A stretch of DNA of 21,997 bases from Candidatus Hadersleviella danica (GCA_016711405.1 JADJSZ010000075.1:1-21997), one strand, 5' to 3'. Positions 6,809-15,242 are shown, counted from the stretch's first letter. Made by a program: numbers and translations. Notes: a model not told the origin generated them from the letters alone.

Positions 6809-8113
6809 ATGCGTTACCGATTGTTTTTCTTGTGGATGAGCTTGTTCGCCCTGCTCGGATGCGCGAACGGAATGCCCGCCACGCCCAGCAACGGGCAGAA
6901 CGGGCAGTTGGAAGGGCGGATTTTGGTGTGGCACGGCTGGGAGGGGCAAGATGCGGCCGTGCTCGAGAGCCAAATCGCCACCTTTCGCCGCTTATACCCC
7001 AACATGACCATTGCCGTGGTGCAAGTGCCCCCCGCCGAGCTGTTGACCCGCTATAGCGAGGCGGCGCGGCTGGGGCTAGGCCCCGATTTGCTCATCGGCC
7101 GTAGCGAATGGCTGGCCGAATTGGTAACGGCCGCCATTGTGCAAGACATTTCGGCCGAGATAGCGGGCAACACCAGCAAATACTTCCCCACCGCACTGGC
7201 CCAACTGCGCTATAACGCGGGCTTATACGGCTTGCCGCTCGCCCTGCGGCCGACGGCACTCTATTACAACCGCACCTTGGTCGCCACCCCGGCGGCCACG
7301 CTCGACCAACTCTTGCAACACGCCACCGATGGCCATGTGATAGCCCTCAGCACCCGCGCCGAAAGCGCCTATTGGGGCATCACCGCCTTTGGCCCGCCGC
7401 TGATTGGGGCAGATGGGGCGCTCACGGCCGACCATACGGGCCTCATTGGCTGGCTCAATTGGCTCAAGCGGGCGCAAGACAACCCCAATGTCATCCTCAG
7501 CCAAGACGAGGCCGCGCTGGAACAGCTTTTTGCCGCTGGCCAAGCCACCTATTACGTGGGCAGTGCCGATTTGCTGGCGGGATTTAAAGCCACGCTAGAG
7601 GAAACGGCCGTCGCAGGCTCTGTCGTGGGCGTAGCCCCCCTGCCCAGCGGGGCAAACAGCGGCCAACCCCTGCTCGATGTGGATGCGCTCTATTTCAACG
7701 CCGCCTCATCCAGCCGCCAATACGCCCTCGCCCTTGTGCTGGCCGATTTTCTGACCAACACAGAGCAGGGGACGGTGCTGTTGCGCGAGTTAGGGCGTGT
7801 GCCCGCCAGCCAGCGCGTGCGGGTCAACAATCGGCTCTACCCGCTGGCGGCCGTGTTTGCCCAACAGGGGCGGGTGGCCACCCATGTGCCGCAAACGCTC
7901 CAACCTCTGCTCTTGGGCGAGGCGGGCGATGGGATGTACACGGCCGTTCTCTCGGGCGTGCGCGAGACGGACACGGCCGTCTGCGAATACATGCTCACCA
8001 TCCGCCAAACCATCCAAGGCGCCACCCCCGATTTGAGCGAATGCGGGTCTGAGGGTAATTTGATCATTTGTCAGTGGTCGCTGTGCTCTGGGCGGTCTCC
8101 AGACATCCACTAA
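6809..8113 (+). CDS. Extracellular solute-binding lipoprotein (ABC transporter, family 1-like)
   Basis: 434 residues from the ATG at 6809. That start gives a lipoprotein signal, MRYRLFFLWMSLFALLGCANG, with the lipidated Cys at residue 18; the frame from 6761 would begin inside the TTACAAG repeat. The mature part begins EGRILVWHGWEGQDAAVLES and continues with AELLTRYSEAARLGLGPDLL and LYGLPLALRPTALYYNRTL, the usual blocks of sugar-type solute-binding proteins (ligand-binding bilobed fold). It would sit outside the membrane and deliver a solute, probably a carbohydrate, to a permease. No permease or ATPase gene is adjacent, so it is an orphan here. The last 25 residues (CGSEGNLIICQW- onward) do not look like the family and may be run-on past a lost stop codon. 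Confidence 0.82.
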   Translation: MRYRLFFLWMSLFALLGCANGMPATPSNGQNGQLEGRILVWHGWEGQDAAVLESQIATFRRLYPNMTIAVVQVPPAELLTRYSEAARLGLGPDLLIGRSEWLAELVTAAIVQDISAEIAGNTSKYFPTALAQLRYNAGLYGLPLALRPTALYYNRTLVATPAATLDQLLQHATDGHVIALSTRAESAYWGITAFGPPLIGADGALTADHTGLIGWLNWLKRAQDNPNVILSQDEAALEQLFAAGQATYYVGSADLLAGFKATLEETAVAGSVVGVAPLPSGANSGQPLLDVDALYFNAASSSRQYALALVLADFLTNTEQGTVLLRELGRVPASQRVRVNNRLYPLAAVFAQQGRVATHVPQTLQPLLLGEAGDGMYTAVLSGVRETDTAVCEYMLTIRQTIQGATPDLSECGSEGNLIICQWSLCSGRSPDIH

Positions 8114-8183
8114 ATTTTGAGCAGGGCAACCCTTGTGTCCCCAAAAATGTCGTCATCCAGGCATGGGGAGGCATAAGGCCAGT

Positions 8184-8200
8184 AACGGCTAAAGCCGCCA
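8184..8200. repeat. TAACGGCTAAAGCC palindrome copy
   Basis: TAACGGC-TAAA-GCCG. It is the reverse-complement form of the TAACGGC-TTTA-GCCGTTA palindromes at 12441-12458. It lies in an otherwise featureless 120-bp stretch after the solute-binding protein. Confidence 0.6.
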
Positions 8201-8232
8201 CTACAAACGGGGGGCAGTCCCTTACCCCCGTC

Positions 8233-8268
8233 AAAAAAAATAACCCAGCCTCGCCCGAGACTGGGTTA
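8233..8268 (-). terminator. Rho-independent terminator of the VWA lipoprotein gene
   Basis: On the minus strand TAACCCAG/CTGGGTTA with an inner CTCG/CGAG stem is followed by eight T (A-run at 8233-8240 on the plus strand). It lies 40 bp beyond the stop codon of the 8309-9940 gene. Confidence 0.85.
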
Positions 8269-8274
8269 CATATC

Positions 8275-8318
8275 TAAAAGCTAACAGCTAATGGCTAATA
8301 GCTCACAGCTAATTATTC
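8275..8318. repeat. AGCTAA-type 7-mer tandem repeat
   Basis: Words AAAGCTAAC, AGCTAATGG, CTAATAGCTC, ACAGCTAAT. It overlaps the final codons of the minus-strand lipoprotein gene. The same family appears in the opposite orientation at 20784-20807. Confidence 0.75.
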
Positions 8319-9940
8319 ATCAAGCCCGCCTTCACCACGAGATTGGCAAACTCCTGCACATCGCCATCGACGGGGAAATACTCGGCAATGCGTTGCGCAT
8401 CGCGCATGAGCACGCCCCAATCCCCATCTTGCGCCCAAAAGCTCTGCCGCAACAGCTCCCCATACTCCGCCACCACCGCACTCAATTGGAAGGTGGGGGT
8501 TGCATCGGTAAATTGGGCATGAACATCGCGCACGGCCATGCTCTGGGCAATCTCGGTCACTTCGGCCGTTTCGGGGTCTTCATAGCGCACACGGGCGGTC
8601 ACGGCCGCTTCATTCACATTTGCCCCTTCCACAAAACGCACCTCATACAGAGCCGTAACGCTGTGCCCCGCCCCAATTTCGCCCGCGTCCACCGCGTCGT
8701 TGCGAAAATCACTGTCCGCCACAGCCCGATTCTCGTAGCCAATGAGCCGATACTCGCTAATCACATTGGGATTAAACTCCACTTGCACCTTGGCATCTTT
8801 GGCAATGGTCAGAATCGTGGAGAGCAATTGGTCGTGAAAGACGCGCCGCGCTTCGCCTAAATCATCAATGTAGGCGTAACTGCCGTCCCCTTGGTTGGAG
8901 AGCTGTTCCATCATGGTGTCGTTGTAACTGCCCATCCCAAACCCAAAGGTGCTGAGTTGTGTGCCCGCTTCGGCGTGTTGCAAAATGGTCTCGGCCGTGG
9001 TGGCCCCCACATTCGCCCCCCCATCGGAGGCTACAATCAGCCGATTGATGTTGCCCGGCTGGGCGTAAAGGTCGGCCAAGTCATAGGCCAAGCGCAACCC
9101 GTCTTCCATGTTGGTGCTTCCCGTAATCTGCAAGCTGTCAATGGCGTTTAAGATGCGCGTTTTGTCGGCCACGGCCGTGGGCAACAAGACAACTTCGGCC
9201 ACATCCCCATAGCGGACGATTCCAATTTCGTCTGTCGGCCGTAGATTTTCGACTAATTCGGCCAACGCCAGCTTCACCAGCGGCAAACGGTTGGAATCAT
9301 CCATCGAACCCGAGACATCCACCACGAAAATGAGCAGAGCGTTCGGCCGATCCTCTTCCGCCACCTCATACCCCTGAATCCCCACCCGCAACAAGTGATA
9401 ACCCGCCCCATACGGCGAAGGCGCGGCCTCTAAATGCACGGCAAACGCGCCGTCTTGGGGGATGGGATACTGTTGGTCAAAGTAGTTGACAAATTCTTCG
9501 ACGCGCACAGCGTTCGGGGGTGGCAGAATGTTGTCATCCACGTAATTGCGCATCAGGGTGTACGCGCCTGTGTCTACATCAATGGCAAAGGTGGAGAGGG
9601 TGTCGGTCGCGGCCGTGACAAAGGGGTTCACCCCATAATCTTGGGCTTCCAAGCCCTGTGGTTCAGGCATACGCGGCGCAGGCGGTTCCGCCTCGGCCTG
9701 CTCCACCGAAACAGAACCGACAACCACTTCCACTTCGCGGGTCACTTCTACCTCCACAACCGTTTCCATTTCGGCCATATCACTCATTGGCACTTCAACC
9801 ACTTCGGTTTGAGTCACCACGCGGGTTACTTCCACGATTTGGGGTTCGGCCGTCATGCCGCCACAAGCGGCCGTGGCCAACAACAACATCAATCCAAGCG
9901 CACGCACGCCGCGTGCCAGCCAAGTCTGGTTCGCAAACAT
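8309..9940 (-). CDS. YfbK-like von Willebrand factor type A lipoprotein
   Basis: 543 residues. The ATG at 9940 has GGAG about nine bases upstream. The signal peptide ends LLATAAC, so Cys26 is the likely lipidation site. Residues 35-80 are a Val/Glu-rich stalk (IVEVTRVV, VEVEVTREVEVVV). Residues about 104-160 (NPFVTAATDTLSTFAIDVDT, VRVEEFVNYFDQQYP) match the N-terminal domain of YfbK-type proteins. The VWA domain follows at about 200-375 with the MIDAS DVSGSMDDS (Asp208, Ser210, Ser212), Thr276 in GSTNMEDG and Asp306 in ASDGGAN. The rest is the YfbK C-terminal domain (VQVEFNPNVISEYRLIGYENR). It should be an outward-facing, divalent-metal-dependent protein-binding lipoprotein. Monocistronic by its spacing; its ligand is unknown. 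Confidence 0.92.
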   Translation of the reverse strand: MFANQTWLARGVRALGLMLLLATAACGGMTAEPQIVEVTRVVTQTEVVEVPMSDMAEMETVVEVEVTREVEVVVGSVSVEQAEAEPPAPRMPEPQGLEAQDYGVNPFVTAATDTLSTFAIDVDTGAYTLMRNYVDDNILPPPNAVRVEEFVNYFDQQYPIPQDGAFAVHLEAAPSPYGAGYHLLRVGIQGYEVAEEDRPNALLIFVVDVSGSMDDSNRLPLVKLALAELVENLRPTDEIGIVRYGDVAEVVLLPTAVADKTRILNAIDSLQITGSTNMEDGLRLAYDLADLYAQPGNINRLIVASDGGANVGATTAETILQHAEAGTQLSTFGFGMGSYNDTMMEQLSNQGDGSYAYIDDLGEARRVFHDQLLSTILTIAKDAKVQVEFNPNVISEYRLIGYENRAVADSDFRNDAVDAGEIGAGHSVTALYEVRFVEGANVNEAAVTARVRYEDPETAEVTEIAQSMAVRDVHAQFTDATPTFQLSAVVAEYGELLRQSFWAQDGDWGVLMRDAQRIAEYFPVDGDVQEFANLVVKAGLMNN

Positions 9941-9989
9941 TATCTTCTTCTCCTATGAAATTAAGTGTGGTTATGGTTGGGAGGGGAGA

Positions 9990-10062
9990 AAGTGAAAAGC
10001 GAAAAGTAAGAAGTAAAAGGTAGACACCGCCACCTTTCACCTTTCACCTTTTACTTTCCACT
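9990..10062. repeat. Inverted pair of GTGAAAAG/CTTTTCAC-type repeats
   Basis: The left arm AAGTGAAAAGCGAAAAGTAAG and GTAAAAGGT pairs imperfectly with ACCTTTCACCTTTCACC and TTTTACTTTCCACT on the right. It is the same family and arrangement as 3466-3541 and lies upstream of the VWA lipoprotein start. Confidence 0.8.
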
Positions 10063-10172
10063 CCCGCCAAAGCCCAAACCAACAAAAACAAGTTATTGGG
10101 GAGCGACCCTCAGGTACCTTTTATCGCCATGCCCCTAAAACGCCACTCAATGGTCACTGGTTCCATGAATTG

Positions 10173-10260
10173 GCCATTTGTTCTTTGTCATTTGTCATTT
10201 GTCATTGGTAATTGGCGCACACTGACCAACTCCTTTTTGCTCATTGCTCATTGCTCATTG
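10173..10260. repeat. Heptamer arrays TGTCATT and TGCTCAT
   Basis: At 10173-10216 TGTCATT occurs three times in tandem with degenerate flanks, and at 10234-10260 TGCTCAT occurs three times. Both families recur at 4981-5084 in the complementary orientation. The rest of the 9941-10413 gap holds only the hairpin at 9990-10062, the region at 10273-10333 and the small array at 10335-10372. Confidence 0.85.
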
Positions 10261-10272
10261 ATTTAGAAGATT

Positions 10273-10333
10273 TGTTCTAAATTCCATTGACAATTAAGAA
10301 CGGTTGTGCTAATTTTGCGTGTAAATTAGAACA
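10273..10333 (+). promoter_or_regulatory. Candidate promoter between inverted TGTTCTAA/TTAGAACA sites
   Basis: TTGACA at 10287-10292 is a consensus -35, followed after 17 bp by TAATTT (10310-10315), a weak -10. A perfect 8-bp inverted repeat, TGTTCTAA (10273-10280) and TTAGAACA (10326-10333), brackets it and could be an operator for a dimeric repressor. It would drive the membrane-protein and transglycosylase pair. Confidence 0.35.
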
Positions 10334-10334
10334 C

Positions 10335-10372
10335 ATAAGCTAGTCGCTGTAAGCCACAAGCCGTAAGCCATC
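10335..10372. repeat. GTAAGCC-type tandem repeat
   Basis: Words TAAGCTA, GTAAGCC, ACAAGCC, GTAAGCC, ATCA; a degenerate 7-mer array ending about 40 bp before the membrane-protein ATG. Confidence 0.65.
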
Positions 10373-10413
10373 AGTGAACCGCAATCTGCATTCCAGAATT
10401 AGGAGACAACCAC

Positions 10414-11310
10414 ATGAGGACGACATTACCCCCCCGAATGAATGGCCTGAGCAAAGTCGGCCGTGCCCTCAGCACGACCGCCCCCAAGAATATGGTCATC
10501 GCAGGTGTGCTCATCACCGCCCTGCTGGCCTTTGAACTGTTTAATTTCGACACCACCCGCTATGCCCTCAACAGCTTGTTGGGCGAAGTCACTTTTGCAG
10601 GGCTGAGTTGGGCGACCATCTTGGCCACCGCTTTTTGCGCCATTGACTTTGCGGGGTTGGCGCGTCTCTTCACCCCCGAAAAAGGAGCCGAAGAACCCAA
10701 AGAAGTGTGGTATTTGATGGGGGCATGGCTCCTCGGCGCGACGATGAACGCCGTGATGACATGGTGGGCCGTCTCCCTCACCCTGCTCAATCACAACTTG
10801 GGCAACGAAATCCTGAGCCGCGAGCAATTGTTGCAAATCGTGCCCATTTTTGTAGCCGTATTGGTCTGGCTGACACGCATCCTCTTCATCGGTTCGCTAA
10901 CGATGGCGGGCGAGCATTTGTTTGATTCGCAAGGGCAAGAAGCGGCCGAATCGGCACCCCGCCGCCAAGCACAAGCGCAAACACCCGCCCCACGGCCGCA
11001 AACCACCCCATCCCCCGCCCCCACGCGCCAAACCCCCGTTGCCCCCCCTGCGGGAATGCGCCGCCCCGCTAGTGCCGCTGGCTTTAGCGGCCAACCAACC
11101 ATTGGCTCTAGCCCTGCGGCCAATTTCAGCGGCCCCAGCCAAGAAAATTATTACGAATATGAGGCTTCGGAAGCGACGGCTCCCGCCCCCGCGCAACCTC
11201 TTCGCCAAGCCCCTCAACCCACCAGCCGCATCCAACGTCGGCCGCCCGTCGGCGGTGTGCGCCCCGGTATGCCTGTGGGAATGCAAGCCAAAGACCGCAA
11301 TAGTCAGTGA
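10414..11310 (+). CDS. Four-helix membrane protein with Pro/Ala-rich tail
   Basis: 298 residues; I do not recognise a named family. The ATG at 10414 is preceded by GGAG at eight bases. Hydrophobic segments at about 26-44, 61-83, 99-124 and 139-162 predict four transmembrane helices. From residue 171 the chain becomes a long low-complexity tail rich in Pro, Ala, Gln and Arg (RQAQAQTPAPRPQTTPSPAP), with a short acidic YYEYEASEA patch near 243-251, most likely disordered and cytoplasmic. The transglycosylase gene follows 70 bp downstream on the same strand with only a repeat between, so the two probably form a transcription unit. A scaffold for an envelope or secretion complex is possible, but this is inference from topology and neighbour. 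Confidence 0.75.
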   Translation: MRTTLPPRMNGLSKVGRALSTTAPKNMVIAGVLITALLAFELFNFDTTRYALNSLLGEVTFAGLSWATILATAFCAIDFAGLARLFTPEKGAEEPKEVWYLMGAWLLGATMNAVMTWWAVSLTLLNHNLGNEILSREQLLQIVPIFVAVLVWLTRILFIGSLTMAGEHLFDSQGQEAAESAPRRQAQAQTPAPRPQTTPSPAPTRQTPVAPPAGMRRPASAAGFSGQPTIGSSPAANFSGPSQENYYEYEASEATAPAPAQPLRQAPQPTSRIQRRPPVGGVRPGMPVGMQAKDRNSQ

Positions 11311-11371
11311 ACAACTAACAATTAACAATGAGCAAATTTGTTCATTGCTCATTGCTCATTGTTCTTTGCTC
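11310..11371. repeat. Inverted pair of ATGAGCA/TGCTCAT heptamer arrays
   Basis: AACAACTAACAATTAACAAT then GAGCAAATTTG followed by TTCATTGCTCATTGCTCATTG; the two arms can pair into a hairpin. It is the only sequence between the two genes of the envelope pair. Confidence 0.85.
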
Positions 11372-11382
11372 AGGGTAATATC

Positions 11383-12330
11383 ATGTCCAATTCTGGTTAC
11401 AACGACCCCGCACCCTCTCACTCGTACCGCGAGGTGGGCACGCCGTTCACGGCCGCGCCCGCCCCTCGGGCCGATGGGTACTCGGCCGCGCCTTTCCCCG
11501 CCACGCTCCCCCAACCCCGTTGGGTGGAGCCAGTGTGGGCGGAAGAAGCGGATGATGAGCCAGATAACATGGCCTCTTACTACCCTGAGTATCCTGTGGA
11601 CTTCTCCAATTTTCGCAACTCGTTTGAACAATCTGCCCATCCGCGCCTTATCGTGGCGCTCACCATTGCTTGTGTATTCATGGGCATTGGCATTTGGGGT
11701 CTCTTAAATATGGGTTCGCCCGATTCGTTGCCGCTGGCGCAAGTGCAACATGCGGCCAATGCGGCCGTGGCTCCCGCCCCTGCTGTGGCGGCCATGCCCC
11801 CCCAAGTGCAAACGGCCGCCGCCCACACAGGCACAGCGATCGCCCCGTTTTTTGCCCCCTCGGTGCGCTACTGGGAACCGAAAATTATCGAGTGGGCGAC
11901 GAATCACGGCCTCGACCCAAACATGGTAGCCACGGTAATGCAAATCGAGTCGTGTGGCGACCCAGCGGCCGTTTCCGTGGCGGGGGCACAAGGGCTGTTC
12001 CAAGTCATGCCCTTCCATTTTGAGCAAGGCGAGGCGATGACCGACCCCGACATGAATGCCTATCGGGGCATGAAATTCCTCGCCGAAGTGTTGGTTATGT
12101 TTGATGGCAACCCCGGCTTGTCGTTTGCGGGCTACAATGGCGGCCCCGGCACGGCGCGTAAGGCGTGGGACAATTGGCCAAATGAAACACAACGGTATTA
12201 TCGCTGGGGGTTGGGCATTTACACCGAAGCGAGCGCGGGGCACACGACCAGCGAAACGCTCAACCAATGGATGACGGCGGGTGGGGCCAGTTTGTGCCGG
12301 CAAGCGAGTGAGCGGTTGGGGTTGGAATAA
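11383..12330 (+). CDS. Membrane-anchored lytic transglycosylase (SLT domain)
   Basis: 315 residues from the ATG at 11383, which has AGGG eight bases upstream; the longer frame from 11338 starts inside repeat DNA. Residues 1-87 are a Pro/Ala-rich, probably cytoplasmic region; 89-109 (LIVALTIACVFMGIGIWGLL) is a single transmembrane anchor; 110-160 is an Ala-rich linker; 163-290 is the SLT domain. Visible SLT features are the catalytic Glu189 in MQIESCGDP, AGAQGLFQVMPFH at 200-212, and LSFAGYNGGPGTARK at 246-260. The domain cleaves the MurNAc-GlcNAc bond of peptidoglycan to give 1,6-anhydro ends outside the membrane. It partners a polytopic membrane protein, suggesting local wall opening for an envelope structure. 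A strong terminator follows. Confidence 0.88.
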   Translation: MSNSGYNDPAPSHSYREVGTPFTAAPAPRADGYSAAPFPATLPQPRWVEPVWAEEADDEPDNMASYYPEYPVDFSNFRNSFEQSAHPRLIVALTIACVFMGIGIWGLLNMGSPDSLPLAQVQHAANAAVAPAPAVAAMPPQVQTAAAHTGTAIAPFFAPSVRYWEPKIIEWATNHGLDPNMVATVMQIESCGDPAAVSVAGAQGLFQVMPFHFEQGEAMTDPDMNAYRGMKFLAEVLVMFDGNPGLSFAGYNGGPGTARKAWDNWPNETQRYYRWGLGIYTEASAGHTTSETLNQWMTAGGASLCRQASERLGLE

Positions 12331-12366
12331 AAGAAAGCAACGAGAATTTCCTCCTTCCGAAACAAG

Positions 12367-12409
12367 AAAAGGGTGGCACAGTTTATTCCAAACTGTGCCA
12401 CCCTTTTTT
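12367..12409 (+). terminator. Bidirectional rho-independent terminator
   Basis: A perfect 14-bp stem GGGTGGCACAGTTT/AAACTGTGCCACCC with loop ATTCC, followed by six T and preceded by four A. It separates the convergent transglycosylase (plus) and surface-protein (minus) genes. Confidence 0.92.
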
Positions 12410-12416
12410 CGTAGTA

Positions 12417-12458
12417 ACGACTTTAGTCGTCGGCTTGTAATAACGGCTTTAGCCGTTA
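12417..12458. repeat. Pair of palindromes with TTTA loops
   Basis: ACGAC-TTTA-GTCGT at 12417-12430 and TAACGGC-TTTA-GCCGTTA at 12441-12458. Both are perfect, share the same loop, and match the inverted copy at 8184-8200. Confidence 0.75.
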
Positions 12459-12471
12459 CGACGAACCGCCG

Positions 12472-13635
12472 TTACTTTTTGACCAACGGGAGGTAAATGG
12501 GATAGCGCACGGCCGGGGGTGGGGCGATTAGCACCACCACGGCCGACGCTTCGGCCGTGAGCGGTTCCTCGGCGGCCGAGGCCACCACCCACACCTGATG
12601 AGCCAGCGGGCCGGGCAAATCATCGGCCAGCACGGTGTAGGTGGCCACCAAGCTAACGGAGCCGCCGGGGGCGAGGGTGGGGGGCGGGTCAAAGTCGGCC
12701 GCTAAGGTGGCGGTCACACTCAGCCCGCTCAACAGCACATCCCCCATGTTGGTAATGACCAAAGTATAGGTGATGGTTTGCCCGACTTCGGCCGTGGTGG
12801 GGGTGGCGTGGAAGTGGATGGCCAACCCCGTCTCTTGCACAGTCACCACCACCTCATCGGCCGTGCTGGGTGTGCCCAAACTATCGGTGACGGTGAGGGT
12901 GAAGGTGAGGACGGTGCGGCTGGCGGGGGCGGTGAAGGTGGGGGAGACGGCCGTGGACTCGCTCAGGGCGACGGGAGAGCCACCTGTTTGCACCCAGCCG
13001 TAGCTCAGGATTTGGTCGGGGTCGCCATCGGCCGAGCCGCTCCCATCAAGCGTGACCGAGGCGTTCGTGAGGACGGTTTGGTTGGGGCCAGCCTCGGCCG
13101 TGGGTGGGTCGTTGGCGAAGGTAGCGGTGAGGGTGGTGTGCCCTTGCACGGTGAAGGTGATGGGGTTGGCTGTGCCGCTGAGGTCGCCGCTCCAGTGGGC
13201 AAAGCTCCAGCCGGGGTGGGGCGCGGCCGTGGCCGTGATGGCGGTTCCCCATGTGTAGGTGGGGGTGTCGGGCAAGAGGGTGATGGCTCCTTGGCCGATG
13301 AGGTTGGGGTGGATGAGGTAGCTGTTGCTTTCGTAGGCGCCTAAGTCCACGGCCGTGCCAATCATTCTTGGGTTGCCATCCAAATCGGTGGTCACAGCAG
13401 GTGGTAGGTAACTGTTGTTGCCTGCATCTATGGCGGGGGAGTTGGGCAAGAGGCGCAGATTGCCCGCTGTGGTGGGGGCATTGGCTGGGTCGGGCGGCTC
13501 CACAAAGAGCGGGTCAGCATCGGCGAGGTTGCCGCCATCGTCTGTGCCACAACTGGCTACCCATGCGCCAGCGGGGTTGCACCCTTGGATGAGGCTATGG
13601 CGACTAATGGGATTAGCTCCATTCACATTGACCAT
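12472..13635 (-). CDS. C-terminal part of giant surface protein (repeat unit B)
   Basis: 387 residues from the ATG at 13635, but the frame is open to 13719 and the upstream codons read SNPIFQNVIFWNNEDSSGVG, homologous to unit A at 15372. So this is the end of a larger protein and not a free gene. Order of domains: choice-of-anchor type seam (LLPNSPAIDAGNN, DLGAYES, residues about 58-104), a bacterial beta-repeat (GWSFAHWSGD, about 135-175), a PKD/REJ-like Ig domain (AEAGPNQTVLTNASVTLDGS, about 180-270), a DUF11-like domain (AEVGQTITYTLVITNMGDVL, about 280-340), and the tail RYPIYLPLVKK. It is an exported cell-surface protein. Its start and signal peptide are in the 16701 fragment. Confidence 0.75.
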   Translation of the reverse strand: MVNVNGANPISRHSLIQGCNPAGAWVASCGTDDGGNLADADPLFVEPPDPANAPTTAGNLRLLPNSPAIDAGNNSYLPPAVTTDLDGNPRMIGTAVDLGAYESNSYLIHPNLIGQGAITLLPDTPTYTWGTAITATAAPHPGWSFAHWSGDLSGTANPITFTVQGHTTLTATFANDPPTAEAGPNQTVLTNASVTLDGSGSADGDPDQILSYGWVQTGGSPVALSESTAVSPTFTAPASRTVLTFTLTVTDSLGTPSTADEVVVTVQETGLAIHFHATPTTAEVGQTITYTLVITNMGDVLLSGLSVTATLAADFDPPPTLAPGGSVSLVATYTVLADDLPGPLAHQVWVVASAAEEPLTAEASAVVVLIAPPPAVRYPIYLPLVKK

Positions 13636-14418
13636 TGAGGAAGCGGCCGTGCCTACCCCACTACTATCTTCGTTATTCCAAAAGATGACATTTTGGAAGA
13701 TGGGATTGCTGTCAAGATGTCATTGCTGGGTAAGTATCTGGTGCTTGAACCAGATGTGGGATAAGTTAAGTGGAAGTGTATTAAGGGTTTTCTGGTGGAT
13801 AAATGCTCATTGGTACATGGGATGGTAAGGAGTGCTTTGAGAGCTGGCATTATTATGCGCATGGCTCGTTTCAAATTCATAGCCATCAACAGCCTCCTGG
13901 GCAGGGATGAACATAGGGGTAGCGATTGGCTGGCCTTGTGATAAATACCACCACCATTCGTCGCTCATTGCCACTAAAGGTTACATTGGTCAGATACGAC
14001 TCCACTGCTATATATTGCCCCACCTGAATTATGGGCCTTACCTACTAAAGACGACGTTCGTTAGCGTACTAAAACCAATTTACCACCCCCCACCATTTGT
14101 GCATAATTACCAACAAATTGGATTGGGTTAAGCTTGATGACGACCTTTCCAGGAAATCCTCCTCCCCATCTAGCATTATTATTCATAAATTCAACATTAT
14201 TCAATAGTGCCCATTGTTACTCCATGAACCAAAATCCTCCCCCCCACCATTGAGGCCATGATTATTTTAAAACTTGATGTTTATTAAGATAAGTTGTTCC
14301 TATTAGAGAACATCAGCCCCCTCCACCATGAAGAACTTTGGGCGGAATTGTTATGGAATTCAACATTGGTTAAGGTAGGGTTGCCATGTTCAAATAAACC
14401 CCACCCCCATATCCAGCT

Positions 14419-15036
14419 CTATTGCCATTGCAAAAAATTTTCTAAATCAGGTATTGCCATTCTTGACTGCAAAATACCCTCCACCAAATGCTTGATTACC
14501 ACTAAAACAAGGTTAGTTAGGTTGAGATGGCTTGAGTAGTTACACAACCCTCCACCAATGTGCGGTCCACAAAGCGGAGCATAACTCCCATTGGCCAAGC
14601 CCGCCGTAATGGTAAAGCCATCGATGATAGTGGTGTCATCAGTGCCGTTGGCAACCACCACATGGTAGCTGTTGTTGCCCACGATGTGGGCCGTATCTGT
14701 CACCACCCCGTTGGGGTCGGTGAGGTCGTTGTTGTCAATATCGCCACTTAGCACGGTGATGTTGGCTTCCCAATCCCGCTCGGTGCGCAGGGTTTCGGTG
14801 GCGGCAAAGCCGCCGTAGATGGCGATGCCGCTTTTCATGGCAAAGCTAAGGGTGCGGTCGGCCGTGTTGGTTGGTTTGTACACCCCCTGTGCCACCCAAA
14901 TTTCGCATGTTCCCGTCACAAGGTTCAGCGGGGTTTGCAAATCGGTGAAGGCATCGGCCCATGATGTGCCGTTGTTGGCTCCTGTCGCGGCCGAATCCAC
15001 GTAGATGCTAGGCACCTGAATATGTTTCATAAGCAC
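14419..15036 (-). CDS. Unit B N-terminal fragment of the giant surface protein
   Basis: 205 residues with no signal peptide. From MKHIQVPSIYVDSAATGANNG it follows unit A closely: EIWVAQGVYKPT, TADRTLSFAMKSGIAIYGGF, TLRTERDWEANITVLSGDID and VGNNSYHVVVANG. The DNA is nearly identical to 16215-16465 with a 1575-bp offset. The frame fails after NLTNLVLVVIKH, where beta-helix repeats should begin. The preceding unit A seam (GAAVDLG) ends only a few bases upstream and is cut from it by one extra base in a G run and a further indel, so the two units were probably one polypeptide. Confidence 0.6.
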   Translation of the reverse strand: MLMKHIQVPSIYVDSAATGANNGTSWADAFTDLQTPLNLVTGTCEIWVAQGVYKPTNTADRTLSFAMKSGIAIYGGFAATETLRTERDWEANITVLSGDIDNNDLTDPNGVVTDTAHIVGNNSYHVVVANGTDDTTIIDGFTITAGLANGSYAPLCGPHIGGGLCNYSSHLNLTNLVLVVIKHLVEGILQSRMAIPDLENFLQWQ

Positions 15037-15242
15037 CCCAAATCCACGGCCGCACCTATCACCCGTGGGTTGCCATCTAAATCAGTGATAACAGCGACAA
15101 CAGCATTATCGCCTGCGTCAATAGCGGGCGAACCAGTCAAAAGGCGCACATTGCCATCGGTATGAGGGGCGGTGCTGGGATTAGGTGACTTGACAAACAA
15201 GGGGATCTGCATCAGCCAAGTTATTGCCAGCGTCTGTGCCAC
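15027..15242 (-). pseudogene. Unit A choice-of-anchor seam fragment
   Basis: The frame reads IPLFVKSPNPSTAPHTDGNV then TGSPAIDAGDN and TDLDGNPRVIGAAVDLG, equivalent to PLFVEPPDP...SPAIDAGNN...DLDGNPRMIGTAVDLGAYE in unit B. It connects to the previous fragment (LADADPL) by removing one C from the CCCC run near 15201-15204. It is therefore a continuation, not a separate gene. Confidence 0.6.

Noticed and set aside
8291..8860. Long ORF antisense to the VWA lipoprotein (189 codons), with similar ORFs at 9434-9958 and 12778-13344
   Set aside because: These are shadow frames in GC-rich genes: His/Arg/Gly-rich translations with no domain, opposite a clear protein family.
10173..10260. CRISPR array
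   Set aside because: Repeats are 7-8 bp, directly contiguous and degenerate, without 25-40 bp unique spacers or cas genes.
13046..13252. Minus-strand small ORFs at 13005-13252
   Set aside because: They are alternative frames inside the Ig-domain coding region.
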